A DNA stretch of 36,847 bases from an uncultured Alphaproteobacteria bacterium (GCA_944389495.1 CALXMN010000008.1:1-36847), one strand, 5' to 3'; counted from the stretch's first letter, positions 7,551 through 17,005 are shown. Notes: generated from the sequence alone by a model not told the origin. Numbers and translations: made by a program.

Positions 7551-9332
7551 ATGAACCTTGCTGATTCATCTTTTTTGTGTCTTGACATTGGCACCAGTGG
7601 TGTTCGTGGCATTGCGCATCGTGTACGTGGCGCACACCTGGCCAAATCTGCGATGTATTCGGTTGACAGTTTTGACACCGTATTTGCCTTGAAATCCGTC
7701 ATAGATGAACTTGAGCATCAAATTGGCGATCATTTTGATTACGCATATATTACTGGTAACCTTGGTGCGGCGATATTTAAAATAAGTCCAAAGACAAAAA
7801 ATTGGCGTGGCGAACATAAAATAAACCAATCAGACATTACTGCGATGATTTCACAGATAACGCCACCAGATGGATTTTATCCAATACACATCGTACCATT
7901 ACGCTATGAAACACCAAACGTGCCAAAATTATATTCACCAATTGGATATACAGACAACGGTCTGACCGCAATATTTGGCACAATATTTTATTCCACAGAA
8001 TCAATTGGTAAAATAACATCAATTTTACACGCCGCCCATATCCAGCCATATTCTTTTTACGATCCGCATTTTCTGCAAAATTCTGTGATGCACACAAAAA
8101 AAAGTGCCGAAATGTATATTGATTTTGGCGCCCAGTTTACGTGTGTTTCGATATGGTTGGATAATGGCCCAATCTTTTTTCAAAAGATTCCTTTTGGCGG
8201 CACAGACATAACACGTGACATATCAGAAAAATTAAACATAAACTTTGACGATGCCGAACGAATTAAACGTAATGTTGGCGGTCTGATGTCACGCGAAATG
8301 GATCGATTTACCCCTGCGGATACAGAATATGACTTTTCACGTGCCGACGTAAACAATATAATTATTCCAAACATTGTTGACCTGTGCGGACGAATCAAAG
8401 ACGCCTGTACCGCGCCATTTAAACATCGCACCCCAAATAAAATCATAATATCGGGTGGTGGTGCAGAAATGGATTCTGTACGTGATTTTATTGAAAATGT
8501 ATTTGGAATTCCGGTACAAAATGCGACTCGTGCGGGCACGGTTCAATCATTATCATCATATATTTGGGCATCAGAATCTGCGCACCGTAACGCATACGCC
8601 GCCCGCAGCGAACGCATCAAAAACATATATGATCACGTTACCAAGTTATTCAAACCGCGTCGTAAAAATCAAATCCGCTTTATCCCCATTATGCCCAGCA
8701 CATTATGTTTTGATATGAAAAGTCCTGCCACATATTCCACATTTCGTGCGGGTGGCATATCTATGATACACGTTGACATTATGGATGGATTATACGTGGA
8801 AAACATTCGTGGCGGCATACCAGAATTAAAATACATTCGTGCACATACACCCGCGCATTTACACGTACATTTAATGACAGAAAGTCCCGACGTATGGGCA
8901 TCTGATGCGATTGCGGCGGGTGCGAACACAATAATTGTATCAACGAATACATCTGGGGTACGCGCCGCAATTCGCCTTATACACGGTGCGGGTCGACGCG
9001 CAGGCGTTGCAATAAATCCAGAATCATCATTGGAAATTTTAAAACCAATCTTGCGTGAAATTGACGAGGTTATGATTATGTCCGTTACCCCGGGCGCCGC
9101 CGGCCAAGAATTTAACGACGCGTGTCTGCACAAAATATCTGTTTTGGCGGCAACGCGTAAAAAATATGGATTAAAATTTTTAATTTCTGTTGATGGTGGA
9201 ATCAACCCCACAACATCCCAACGTTGTTGGGCGGCGGGCGCCGATTTATTGGTCAGTGGCTCGTACCTGGCACACAGTACGGATTTTCCATTGGCGGTAC
9301 AAAGTTTATTAAAAACCGTACCTGAAAAATAG
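7551..9332 (+). CDS. FtsA fused in frame to ribulose-phosphate 3-epimerase (Rpe)
   Basis: 593 residues with two complete parts. Residues 1-370 are FtsA-like: phosphate-1 motif D-I-G-T-S-G-V-R (12-19), the SHS2 (1C) region, phosphate-2 region Y-I-D-F-G-A (189-194), adenosine motif I-I-S-G-G-G-A (299-305), and a basic amphipathic stretch (355-372) like the FtsA membrane-targeting helix. Residues 377-590 are Rpe: P-S-T-L, H-V-D-I-M-D-G (metal ligands H407, D409), H-L-M (H440), S-V-T-P-G-A-A-G-Q, V-D-G-G (D548) and a phosphate-binding V-S-G-S. Rpe interconverts ribulose-5-P and xylulose-5-P. FtsA tethers FtsZ to the membrane. The reading frame is open throughout, with no start context needed at the junction. 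It lies 8 bp after ftsQ. Confidence 0.9.
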   Translation: MNLADSSFLCLDIGTSGVRGIAHRVRGAHLAKSAMYSVDSFDTVFALKSVIDELEHQIGDHFDYAYITGNLGAAIFKISPKTKNWRGEHKINQSDITAMISQITPPDGFYPIHIVPLRYETPNVPKLYSPIGYTDNGLTAIFGTIFYSTESIGKITSILHAAHIQPYSFYDPHFLQNSVMHTKKSAEMYIDFGAQFTCVSIWLDNGPIFFQKIPFGGTDITRDISEKLNINFDDAERIKRNVGGLMSREMDRFTPADTEYDFSRADVNNIIIPNIVDLCGRIKDACTAPFKHRTPNKIIISGGGAEMDSVRDFIENVFGIPVQNATRAGTVQSLSSYIWASESAHRNAYAARSERIKNIYDHVTKLFKPRRKNQIRFIPIMPSTLCFDMKSPATYSTFRAGGISMIHVDIMDGLYVENIRGGIPELKYIRAHTPAHLHVHLMTESPDVWASDAIAAGANTIIVSTNTSGVRAAIRLIHGAGRRAGVAINPESSLEILKPILREIDEVMIMSVTPGAAGQEFNDACLHKISVLAATRKKYGLKFLISVDGGINPTTSQRCWAAGADLLVSGSYLAHSTDFPLAVQSLLKTVPEK

Positions 9333-9370
9333 CCACCACATATATTGGAATTTATTTAATTTAAATTTTA

Positions 9371-9769
9371 TTATTTTATAACAAGTGTGCGCGCATCACC
9401 ATCACCCGATATATATATATGAATTGTGTTTTCCGGTAATATATCCGCGGCAATATCGGGCCATTCGATTAAAGTAATATCATTTTGCACTGCGTACGGC
9501 AACCCAATTTCAACCAATTCAGATTTATCTTCTATGCGATATAAATCAAAATGTGAAATCCCGTCATAATTTTGCACAATTGTAAACGTGGGACTTGGTA
9601 CAACGGTATCCGCCCCCCGCAGCGTTTGGATTATTGTTCGCGCAATTTCTGATTTTCCCATTCCCAAATCACCGTGCAGTGCAACGACCACCGGCGCGGT
9701 CAACTTTTTTGCGAAATCCCGTGCAAAATTACGCGTATCTTGTATATTTTTTAATTCAATTTTTTTCAT
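9371..9769 (-). CDS. tsaE: tRNA threonylcarbamoyladenosine ATPase TsaE
   Basis: 132 residues, slightly short for TsaE. The Walker A motif G-D-L-G-M-G-K-S (33-40) has Met and Ser where Ala and Thr are usual. S-P-T-F-T-I-V-Q, H-F-D-L-Y-R-I and I-E-W-P-D are the family's other signatures. It acts with TsaB, TsaC and TsaD in making t6A at position 37 of ANN-decoding tRNAs. It converges on ftsA-rpe, with 38 bp between the stops and no clear terminator there. It has its own promoter and a weak ribosome-binding site (GGAAC). Confidence 0.9.
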   Translation of the reverse strand: MKKIELKNIQDTRNFARDFAKKLTAPVVVALHGDLGMGKSEIARTIIQTLRGADTVVPSPTFTIVQNYDGISHFDLYRIEDKSELVEIGLPYAVQNDITLIEWPDIAADILPENTIHIYISGDGDARTLVIK

Positions 9770-9826
9770 CTGGTTTGTTCCATTATTATGTATCTGTAAT
9801 CCGGAACCAACGGGATTACATTTGAT

Positions 9827-9854
9827 ATTCTACGCAGATAATTTATTATTTCAA
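9827..9854 (-). promoter_or_regulatory. Probable promoter of tsaE
   Basis: -35 box TTGAAA (9854-9849), 16-bp spacer and -10 TAGAAT (9832-9827). The leader of about 50 nt contains a 7-bp inverted repeat (9796-9802 with 9813-9819) of unknown meaning. The stretch from 9835 to 9918 shows no gene and no clear uvrB terminator. Confidence 0.5.
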
Positions 9855-9918
9855 TTGCACCCCCACGTGTCCATTGCACAATTGCGAGATATATAAACCA
9901 TTAACATTTACATTATCC

Positions 9919-11913
9919 CTATTCCAACAATAATAAATCATCCTCCATCTTATGAATCGCGTCACGCAATTCAGCCGCCCGTTCAAATTCCAGATTTTCG
10001 GCCGCATCACGCATTTGTTTGGTTAACTTTTTAATTTCTTTACGCAACGTATCTGCGTCCATTACACCATCACGAGTATAAACAAAACGACGTTTTTTAT
10101 CTGTCTTTTCAGATTTATCGCCAACCTCGGCAAACACGGCCTTGGTAACTGTTTTTGGTGTAATATTATGTTCCTGATTATATGCCATTTGCTTTTCCCG
10201 ACGACGCGCCGTTTCATCCAACGCCGCCCGCATAGAATCCGTAATCGTATCGGCATATAAGATAACCCTTCCATTTGCATTACGTGCCGCCCGCCCAATT
10301 GTCTGGATAAGCGAACGTGTTGATCGCAAAAAGCCCTCTTTATCTGCATCCATAATTGCAACCAATTCACATTCCGGCACATCCAAACCTTCGCGCAACA
10401 GATTAATACCAACCAAAACATCAAATTTACCCAAACGCAGATCTCGCAACAATTCGATACGTTCCAACGTTTCAATATCACTGTGCAGATATTTTGCACG
10501 AACGCCATTTTCAACGAAATAGTCGGTTAATTGTTCCGCCATTTTTTTAGTCAAAGTTGTAACCAACACCCGCCCTTTGACTTTCTTGACTTGGTCCAAC
10601 AAATCATCAACCTGATGCGCGGTGGGTCTGACCTCGCACTCTGGATCCAACAAGCCAGTTGGTCGAATAACTTGTTCGGAAACAATTCCACCCGATTGAT
10701 TCAGTTCCCATTCTGCGGGTGTTGCCGATACAAATATTGTTTGCGGCCGCAACGCATCCCATTCTTCAAACGTCAGCGGTCTGTTATCTATACAGGCGGG
10801 CAACCGAAATCCATATTGTGACAAAGTTTCTTTACGCGCACGGTCCCCCCGTGACATTGCCCCAATTTGCGGAACGGTAACGTGACTTTCATCAATAAAC
10901 AAAACTGCATCACGTGGCAAATATTCAAACAATGTCGGTGGTGGCTGTCCCGGTGCCCGCCCAGATAAATATCGTGAATAATTTTCAATTCCCCGACAGG
11001 TACCGGTTGATTCCATCATTTCTATATCAAAATTCACCCGTTCACGTAAACGTTGTTCTTCGATATATTTCATATTTTTGTGAAAGTATTCCAACCTGTC
11101 CCCCAGATCCGCCCGGATTTGCCCGATTGCCTGTAATATAGACGGCATCGGGGTTGCATAGTGTGTATTCGGATAAACTGCAATTCTGTCCAGTTTACGT
11201 AACTTGGCCCCGGTCAACGTGTCAAATTCCCAAATGTCTTCGATTTCATCGCCCCAGAAAGAAATTTTCCATCCCCGGTCCTGGGAATGCGACGGGAACA
11301 AATCCAACGTATCCCCCCGCACCCGAAAATTACCACGTTCAAATGCGGTATCGTTTCTTTTATATTGAATATCGACCAATGCGTGCATAACATCCGTGAT
11401 ACTTATTTTATCCCCCGCGTGCAATACAACCTTCATCCCAGAATATTGTTCGGGCGATCCCATACCATATATTGCCGACACAGACGATACGACGACCACA
11501 TCGCGTTCTTCCAGCATTGCGCGCGTTGCACTGTGTCGCATACGATCCAGTTGTTCGTTTATTGATGCATCTTTATCAATATATGTATCGGTTGTTGGTA
11601 AATATGCCTCTGGCTGGTAATAATCATAATACGAAACAAAGTATTCAACGTGATTATTTGGGAAAAAAGATTTCATTTCTGTATACAACTGGGCGGCCAA
11701 GATTTTATTTGGTGCCATAATCATTGCGGGTCGTCCCAATTCCGCGATAATATTTGCCATTGTAAATGTTTTACCAGACCCGGTTACCCCCAACAAAACC
11801 TGGCTTCTGCGTCCATCACGAACACCGGCGACCAATTCAGAAATCGCCTGGGGCTGGTCCCCCATAGGTTTATAATCACTTTGAAGATCAAATATTTTTT
11901 TATTCACAAGCAT
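9919..11913 (-). CDS. uvrB: Excinuclease ABC subunit B (UvrB)
   Basis: 664 residues, full length. It is the damage-verifying helicase-like subunit of nucleotide excision repair. Walker A G-V-T-G-S-G-K-T is at 42-49. The beta-hairpin region ([10 protein letters not shown]), the D-E-S-H box, the motif-VI region Q-T-I-G-R-A-A-R-N and a C-terminal UVR domain ([12 protein letters not shown]) that binds UvrC are all present. An alternative GTG start two codons in (11907) would lie 7 nt after a TATATT -10 box and fit the leaderless pattern seen elsewhere. I kept the ATG at 11913. Confidence 0.95.
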   Translation of the reverse strand: MLVNKKIFDLQSDYKPMGDQPQAISELVAGVRDGRRSQVLLGVTGSGKTFTMANIIAELGRPAMIMAPNKILAAQLYTEMKSFFPNNHVEYFVSYYDYYQPEAYLPTTDTYIDKDASINEQLDRMRHSATRAMLEERDVVVVSSVSAIYGMGSPEQYSGMKVVLHAGDKISITDVMHALVDIQYKRNDTAFERGNFRVRGDTLDLFPSHSQDRGWKISFWGDEIEDIWEFDTLTGAKLRKLDRIAVYPNTHYATPMPSILQAIGQIRADLGDRLEYFHKNMKYIEEQRLRERVNFDIEMMESTGTCRGIENYSRYLSGRAPGQPPPTLFEYLPRDAVLFIDESHVTVPQIGAMSRGDRARKETLSQYGFRLPACIDNRPLTFEEWDALRPQTIFVSATPAEWELNQSGGIVSEQVIRPTGLLDPECEVRPTAHQVDDLLDQVKKVKGRVLVTTLTKKMAEQLTDYFVENGVRAKYLHSDIETLERIELLRDLRLGKFDVLVGINLLREGLDVPECELVAIMDADKEGFLRSTRSLIQTIGRAARNANGRVILYADTITDSMRAALDETARRREKQMAYNQEHNITPKTVTKAVFAEVGDKSEKTDKKRRFVYTRDGVMDADTLRKEIKKLTKQMRDAAENLEFERAAELRDAIHKMEDDLLLLE

Positions 11914-11954
11914 TAATATAATTCATTATAATCAAAATACAAGGGAATAGAGAA

Positions 11955-14429
11955 ATGGCATTAAAACCCCGCTATAAACGCAGAATATTTTGGTCTATAA
12001 TTATAACGTTCGGCATATTTATTATGGCGTTGGTTTTTATTCCGCCAATGATAAACTTAAATTACCTTGGACCCAAGATAACCCAAACAATTGCCGAACA
12101 AACCGGCATAGAAACAAAAATTAACGGCGATATACATTTCAGTCTATTGGGTCGTGCAACCATTGTTGCGCACGACGTTGCGATTCCACACGGAACAATT
12201 GATTCATTAATGTTTTCCATACCATTAACGCACATTTTTAATCTGGATGACGCGCCACTGACGGGCGATATAACGGTATATCGTGCGAACATAACGATCT
12301 ATAATTTAATGCCCCAAAATTTTAATTATCCGATTGAAATACATAATTCAATTATACACTTTAAGAATCGCGATTTTGAAATTATAGACGCAACAATGAA
12401 TGACGGTCATCTTACGGGCGTTGTTCGCACGGCCCAGCATAAATATGACATAGATTTTGAAAACGATAATTTCTATATTCGTAATCAAAACGATAAACTG
12501 GAAATATCTGGTCGCCTGTATACAGATGGTGCGGTACGCGGACAAATATCTATGGAAACAGACAATATAAATCGCTGGTTCGGATTCAATGAACCGGTAA
12601 TAGATAAAACCATCGACCTTACTATGCAGTTTGATTGGGATGGTGGCCGCGGTTGGGCATTTAAAAACATCCAGATGAAAAAAATATCTGGCGACATAAT
12701 AATAAATCCGAACGGCACAAAAAATGTAAAATTACGTGGTCACGATATAACATACGATTTATCATTTTTAATGGAACCATCACGTATATACTATCAAACA
12801 AAATTTGATTTAGATTTTACGGGCGACATAAAATTCGGGCAAAAAACATTTCATCATCTGAATATAAACGCAACCGGCACACGTGATACCCTTGAAATTG
12901 ACAGCATTGTTGCCGACGACATCGCCATTACAGGTGGAAAGATAGATGCATCTGGTGCCAAAGACATAATGATAACGATGCCATATAACGGCATACCTGC
13001 AACGTGCCTGTTTTATGGCACCCCGGAAAAATGGCGTTGCGAACGCTTTTCATACCAAGATTATGTTGGTGCAATATCCGTATCACCCAAAGAGTTTGAT
13101 TTATTGGTATATTCACAAAAACCGTCACCAAACCGTGATGACGCAATTAAACAATTATTAAAACTTGCACCACGTGGGCACATAGATTTTGAATTTGCAG
13201 ACATTGCCGGCACCTATGATGTGAACGGCGATAAAATAACCCCCAAGTACAGATTTGCCAATAACAAAACCCTGTATTGGTTAAATCCCAACATAAAACA
13301 AATTCCCCAATTTATGCGTAACGCGATTGGCAACTTTTCGTGGGACGGCGACATAATGCACTTTGTTCCCGATTCAAAACGTTGGGAATTATATTTAACG
13401 GACAAAAGTTTTTCTATATCTGGCCAAAATGCCAAAGATTGGTTTCCGGGTCTGGATATGCAGGCATTTAATAACCTTGTATACACTGTATCTGGTTCAT
13501 ACAGTGGTGACACTGTATCAAATCTTGAAATAAAAATTGCCGACCATAAATTTGTTGGTCGGTTAAGCGGTAATAACATAACCTTGCATACGGATATATT
13601 GGATTTAGATTCTTTTATAAACCAAAATTATTTGGATAATTATGAAGAATTATCTTTTTTAACGGCGTCCCCGATTACAATACCTTTCAGTTTTCCGATT
13701 AACATATCTTTATCTGCGGATGTATTGATATATAACGGCAACATATTCCGCAACTTTATATATTCTTTAAAACCGAACATCCAGACATTTTCTATAATGG
13801 ATACAAACCGTGGAAATTTGCTGGCGACATTATCACGCGATGGTAACAAGTATAATATCTTTGCACAATTAAATCGATTTGTTCTTGATGGAACATTGTT
13901 AACAAGTCAAATGCCTTTAAACGTTCGTGATACAAGCATTACCGGCGAAATAGATATGCGCACATTCGGAAACATTGCCCACGACATAGAATACAATATG
14001 CACGGCGAACTGGATTTAACCTTTAATGATGGATACTTAATGGGCATTGGCACAGACGGATTCTTTGCCGCCGCACCACAAATCACAACATTTAACGCAG
14101 AATATGCATTATCATACGCACTGGATGGTGGTGAATCTGCAATAAAAACAATGCGTGTTATTGGTAAATACGCCAATGGTAACTTTATAACCAGTACCCC
14201 AATTGAATTACGTTTACGCCATACGGACGCAATCGGCGAATTGGAAATCCAAGACGGTCAAATGTCTGCATTATTTAAATTGACCCTGCGCGGAACATCG
14301 CCAAAACCATCACCAATTGAATTGCAAATAAATCCAGACGGTTCACGTGGATATCTATTAACAGAAATTATGTCAAATTTTGATCCGACATTTATGCGCG
14401 ACTTTGTTCGCACACATAATAAGTTCTAG
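11955..14429 (+). CDS. AsmA-family envelope protein
   Basis: 824 residues. A basic N-terminus and one membrane segment (about 10-32) anchor a very long periplasmic part rich in beta strands. The opening after the anchor (I-T-Q-T-I-A-E-Q-T-G) and a G-(D/E)-(I/L)-D repeat character throughout are typical of AsmA proteins. These belong to the bridge-like lipid transfer group implicated in moving phospholipids to the outer membrane. The C-terminus holds the usual AsmA_2-like part (G-E-L-D-L-T-F-N-D-G). I see no in-frame GCT codon in it. The stop TAG shares CTAG with the stop of the convergent gene. TATAAT lies about 24 bp before the start, and GGGAATAGAG is a weak ribosome-binding site. Confidence 0.8.
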   Translation: MALKPRYKRRIFWSIIITFGIFIMALVFIPPMINLNYLGPKITQTIAEQTGIETKINGDIHFSLLGRATIVAHDVAIPHGTIDSLMFSIPLTHIFNLDDAPLTGDITVYRANITIYNLMPQNFNYPIEIHNSIIHFKNRDFEIIDATMNDGHLTGVVRTAQHKYDIDFENDNFYIRNQNDKLEISGRLYTDGAVRGQISMETDNINRWFGFNEPVIDKTIDLTMQFDWDGGRGWAFKNIQMKKISGDIIINPNGTKNVKLRGHDITYDLSFLMEPSRIYYQTKFDLDFTGDIKFGQKTFHHLNINATGTRDTLEIDSIVADDIAITGGKIDASGAKDIMITMPYNGIPATCLFYGTPEKWRCERFSYQDYVGAISVSPKEFDLLVYSQKPSPNRDDAIKQLLKLAPRGHIDFEFADIAGTYDVNGDKITPKYRFANNKTLYWLNPNIKQIPQFMRNAIGNFSWDGDIMHFVPDSKRWELYLTDKSFSISGQNAKDWFPGLDMQAFNNLVYTVSGSYSGDTVSNLEIKIADHKFVGRLSGNNITLHTDILDLDSFINQNYLDNYEELSFLTASPITIPFSFPINISLSADVLIYNGNIFRNFIYSLKPNIQTFSIMDTNRGNLLATLSRDGNKYNIFAQLNRFVLDGTLLTSQMPLNVRDTSITGEIDMRTFGNIAHDIEYNMHGELDLTFNDGYLMGIGTDGFFAAAPQITTFNAEYALSYALDGGESAIKTMRVIGKYANGNFITSTPIELRLRHTDAIGELEIQDGQMSALFKLTLRGTSPKPSPIELQINPDGSRGYLLTEIMSNFDPTFMRDFVRTHNKF

Positions 14430-14788
14430 TTATTATGTAAACACCGTTGCCTTAACATATCACGTGTAATAATATTACCACAATCATCGGCATAATAACG
14501 ACATCCACGTCCAACCGGTACGCTGTAAAACCCGCCCGCAAAAAACTTTATGCCACGCATACGTCGCACCAGCATTTTATTTTTTCCGATTAAATCAACA
14601 ACCCGTCCACAAAAAATCAGATTAAAAAATCCACACAATCCACACGACGTGACACGCGGTGCATACAAAACATTTCCACGCCGTTCCAAACGTGACAGAT
14701 TATACGCATCTGGATGCGATTTTAATACATTTTTCTGATACTCGCTAAGCCCCATCATATTTGCCAATTTATCAATATCTGATTTCAT
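14426..14788 (-). CDS. Hypothetical protein with a C-x-x-C and paired cysteines
   Basis: 120 residues, not recognised. The N-terminal 35 residues look like a helical segment. The middle contains T-S-C-G-L-C-G-F-F-N-L-I-F-C-G, a possible metal or disulfide site. The C-terminal part has G-C-R-Y-Y-A-D-D-C-G and a further Cys near the end. There is no signal peptide, so a zinc site is more likely than disulfides. The start follows AAGGAT. It converges on the AsmA gene, and both TAG stops overlap within the palindrome CTAG (14426-14429). Confidence 0.65.
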   Translation of the reverse strand: MKSDIDKLANMMGLSEYQKNVLKSHPDAYNLSRLERRGNVLYAPRVTSCGLCGFFNLIFCGRVVDLIGKNKMLVRRMRGIKFFAGGFYSVPVGRGCRYYADDCGNIITRDMLRQRCLHNN

Positions 14789-14856
14789 TTGTGTATATCC
14801 TTGATAGAAAATTATATTTCCACCACATACACAGTTTAATAGGTTTGATTTCTTAA

Positions 14857-14888
14857 TAAGAAAAATTGGGGACCTTTGTCCCCAATTA
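14857..14888 (-). terminator. Terminator of aspS
   Basis: A perfect 10-bp stem (14865-14874 with 14879-14888) with loop AAAG is followed on the minus strand by a T-rich run. It starts only 4 bp after the aspS stop. Confidence 0.85.
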
Positions 14889-14891
14889 CCA

Positions 14892-16661
14892 TTATCCCTT
14901 TTTTCGAACCTGGATATGCGTTTCGCGCAACTGGGTTTCCGTAACGGGGCCCGGACTGCCCATCATCAAATCTTGTCCACGTTGATTTGTCGGGAACGCC
15001 ACGACCGCGCGCAGATTTGGTTCGGCCAACATAATTTGCACCAATCGATCCAGTCCGAACGCACACCCACCGTGCGGCGGCGCGCCATATTGAAACGCCG
15101 TATACATACCACCGAATTTCTGTTTAACAATTTCTTCATCATAACCGGTTATTTCGAAACACCGCAACATAACATCTGGATTATAGTTACGTAATCCACC
15201 GCTGCATATTTCGGCACCATTTAATACCATATCAAATTGCGCGGCCTTAATAGACAAAGGATCTTTTGTTTTTAACTCTTCTAATGTTGCCATCGGATAT
15301 GAAAAAGGATTATGTGTAAATGCCAACCCGGTTGGTGATTCTTCATCTTCTTCAAAGAACGGGAATTCTTCTATCCAACACAGACGGAATTCTTTTTCAT
15401 CAATCAGGCCCAAATCATCGCCCAACTTATTACGCAATTTACCGGCGGCCTTGGCGGCGGCATCGGGCGCATCACAGATAAAGAACAAAGATGAATTATC
15501 GCCCGAGATTTCACGCAGTTTTGCGATTCTGTCCGCGTCCAACTTTTTTGCAACCGGTCCCTTGGCTTCATCTGCAAAAACGATGTAACCCAATCCACCC
15601 AGTCCCAGTTCTTTAACCGCATAATCACCCAATTTATCAAACCACGAACGCGGTTTATCCGCACTGTTTGGTGCCGGAATTGCACGTACAATACTGCCAT
15701 TTTCAATGGCATTTGCAAAAATGCCAAAATCAGACCCACGGAAAATTTCTGTTACATCTGAAATTATAATCGGGTTACGCAAATCTGGTTTATCAGAACC
15801 ATATTTCAACATCGCCACATCAAACGGAATATGTGGAATATCATCACAGATTTTTGCATCTGGCACAAATTCACGAATAATTTGCGGCATTAAAGTATTA
15901 CCAACGGCCTGGATATCCGGCAAATCAACAAAAGACATTTCCAAATCCAATTGGTAAAATTCCAACAATCTGTCTGCGCGCAAATCTTCATCACGAAAAC
16001 ACGGTGCAATTTGAAAATATCTGTCAAAGCCAGAAATTTGCAACAATTGTTTAAATTGCTGTGGTGCCTGGGGCAAAGCATAGAACATACCGTGATGATT
16101 GCGTGACGGCACGATAAAGTCACGTGCACCTTCGGGACTGGACGCAGTTAAAATTGGTGTTTGAAATTCTGAAAAACCCATTTCCCACATTTTGTCACGA
16201 ATGAATTTAATCATACGATTACGCATTAAAATATTGTTATGCAAAGATTCACGACGCAAATCGATATATCTATATTTTAAACGCAGGTCTTCGGACACAG
16301 TATCATCATCACCAAACACCTGAAACGGTAAAACATCGGCACTTGTTAAAACGTGCCAATCCGTAACCTTTATTTCAATTTCACCGGTTGGGATTTTATC
16401 ATTAACGGCGGCGGCATCACGCGCAACCACAGTACCTGTAATTTGAATCACAGATTCCGGTCGCACACGTTCCATTTCCTGGTTACCACCATCAAACACA
16501 CACTGGGTAATTCCATAATTATCCCGCAGGTCAACAAACAATAAAGCCCCGTGGTCACGCTTGCGATGTACCCATCCTGACAACGTCACTGTTTCGCCAA
16601 CATTTGATTTATTCAATTCACCACACGTGTTGGTTCTGTATTTAGATTTCAAAGATAACAT
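14892..16661 (-). CDS. aspS: Aspartyl-tRNA synthetase
   Basis: 589 residues from the ATG at 16661, which follows the ribosome-binding sequence AAAAAGGGACC. An in-frame upstream ATG at 16712 lies in the regulatory leader and is unlikely. It is a class II enzyme of the long bacterial type: N-terminal OB fold (G-W-V-H-R-K-R-D-H-G), motif 2 (F-R-D-E-D-L-R-A-D-R), the bacterial GAD insertion, and motif 3 (G-L-D-R-L-V-Q-I-M). It charges tRNA-Asp. Whether it also charges tRNA-Asn cannot be told by eye. It is preceded by a T-box-like element and by tRNA-Thr in the same direction, and it ends in a strong terminator. Confidence 0.96.
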   Translation of the reverse strand: MLSLKSKYRTNTCGELNKSNVGETVTLSGWVHRKRDHGALLFVDLRDNYGITQCVFDGGNQEMERVRPESVIQITGTVVARDAAAVNDKIPTGEIEIKVTDWHVLTSADVLPFQVFGDDDTVSEDLRLKYRYIDLRRESLHNNILMRNRMIKFIRDKMWEMGFSEFQTPILTASSPEGARDFIVPSRNHHGMFYALPQAPQQFKQLLQISGFDRYFQIAPCFRDEDLRADRLLEFYQLDLEMSFVDLPDIQAVGNTLMPQIIREFVPDAKICDDIPHIPFDVAMLKYGSDKPDLRNPIIISDVTEIFRGSDFGIFANAIENGSIVRAIPAPNSADKPRSWFDKLGDYAVKELGLGGLGYIVFADEAKGPVAKKLDADRIAKLREISGDNSSLFFICDAPDAAAKAAGKLRNKLGDDLGLIDEKEFRLCWIEEFPFFEEDEESPTGLAFTHNPFSYPMATLEELKTKDPLSIKAAQFDMVLNGAEICSGGLRNYNPDVMLRCFEITGYDEEIVKQKFGGMYTAFQYGAPPHGGCAFGLDRLVQIMLAEPNLRAVVAFPTNQRGQDLMMGSPGPVTETQLRETHIQVRKKG

Positions 16662-16664
16662 TTT

Positions 16665-16758
16665 GGTCCCTTTTTGTTTTGGGCACCATTTTATAGAAAA
16701 AGGCACCCACATTTTAACCTCAGGGGCGCAAAGATTTCATTTGCGCGGTGCCACCCCG
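16665..16758 (-). promoter_or_regulatory. T-box-like tRNA-sensing leader element of aspS
   Basis: Read on the minus strand, 16758-16721 folds exactly like a T-box antiterminator. A1 helix CGGGG (16758-16754) pairs with CCCTG (16725-16721). The 7-nt bulge is TGGCACC (16753-16747). The A2 helix GCGCAAA pairs with TTTGCGC. The bulge begins TGGC, complementary to a tRNA 3' end GCCA, and bacterial tRNA-Asp has discriminator G. Downstream, GGGTGCC (16708-16702) and GGTGCCC (16687-16681) can each pair with the GGCACC of the bulge. CCTTTTT can mask the Shine-Dalgarno AAAAAGG (16675-16669). No U-run terminator is visible, so translational control is more likely. The specifier loop upstream (16759-16835) is not resolved, though GAC triplets are present at 16803-16801 and 16799-16797. 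Confidence 0.75.
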
Positions 16759-16835
16759 ATTTATTACTTTGAATGGGATTTGCGGACTCCGTGGTTGTCG
16801 GTCACATCATTGCCCCCGCCCCCAAAAAATTCATC

Positions 16836-16909
16836 TGGTGCCCTAAGCAAGAATCGGACTTGCGACTCGTCCTTACCAAGGACGTGTTTTACCACTAGAC
16901 TATTAGGGC
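16836..16909 (-). tRNA. tRNA-Thr(GGT)
   Basis: 74 nt with CCA encoded. Acceptor GCCCTAA pairs with TTAGGGC, with discriminator A. The anticodon arm is CGTCC/GGACG around loop TTGGTAA, which gives GGT (threonine, ACC). The T-arm is GCAAG/CTTGC. The D-arm is weakly paired. It points towards aspS and its 3' end is about 78 nt before the T-box-like element. I see no promoter in between, so the tRNA may be processed from the aspS transcript. Confidence 0.88.
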
Positions 16910-16922
16910 ACTTGTACCGCCA

Positions 16923-16950
16923 ATTATAAATGCCATACATAAAAAATCAA
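16923..16950 (-). promoter_or_regulatory. Promoter of tRNA-Thr, possibly also of aspS
   Basis: -35 box TTGATT (16950-16945), 16-bp spacer and perfect -10 TATAAT (16928-16923). Transcription should start near 16916, about 7 nt before the tRNA. No separate promoter is evident between the tRNA and aspS. Confidence 0.7.
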
Positions 16951-16961
16951 GAATAAATATT

Positions 16962-16988
16962 AAAAAAACGCCCCGCACTTGCGGGGCG
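16962..16988 (-). terminator. Terminator of the 193-residue protein gene
   Basis: A perfect GC-rich stem CGCCCCGC/GCGGGGCG (16988-16981 with 16976-16969 on the minus strand) with a 4-nt loop is followed by seven Ts. It lies 17 bp after the stop at 17006 and insulates the tRNA-Thr promoter. Confidence 0.9.
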
Positions 16989-17005
16989 ATTCAACAGACA
17001 CCTTT

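Noticed and set aside
9796-9819. Hairpin GTAATCC/GGATTAC as uvrB terminator
   Set aside because: It is 100 bp past the uvrB stop, has a 10-nt loop and no T-run, and lies in the probable tsaE leader.
16561-16929. Rightward open frame of 122 residues across the aspS leader
   Set aside because: It covers the aspS 5' end, the T-box-like element and the tRNA-Thr gene, all supported on the other strand.
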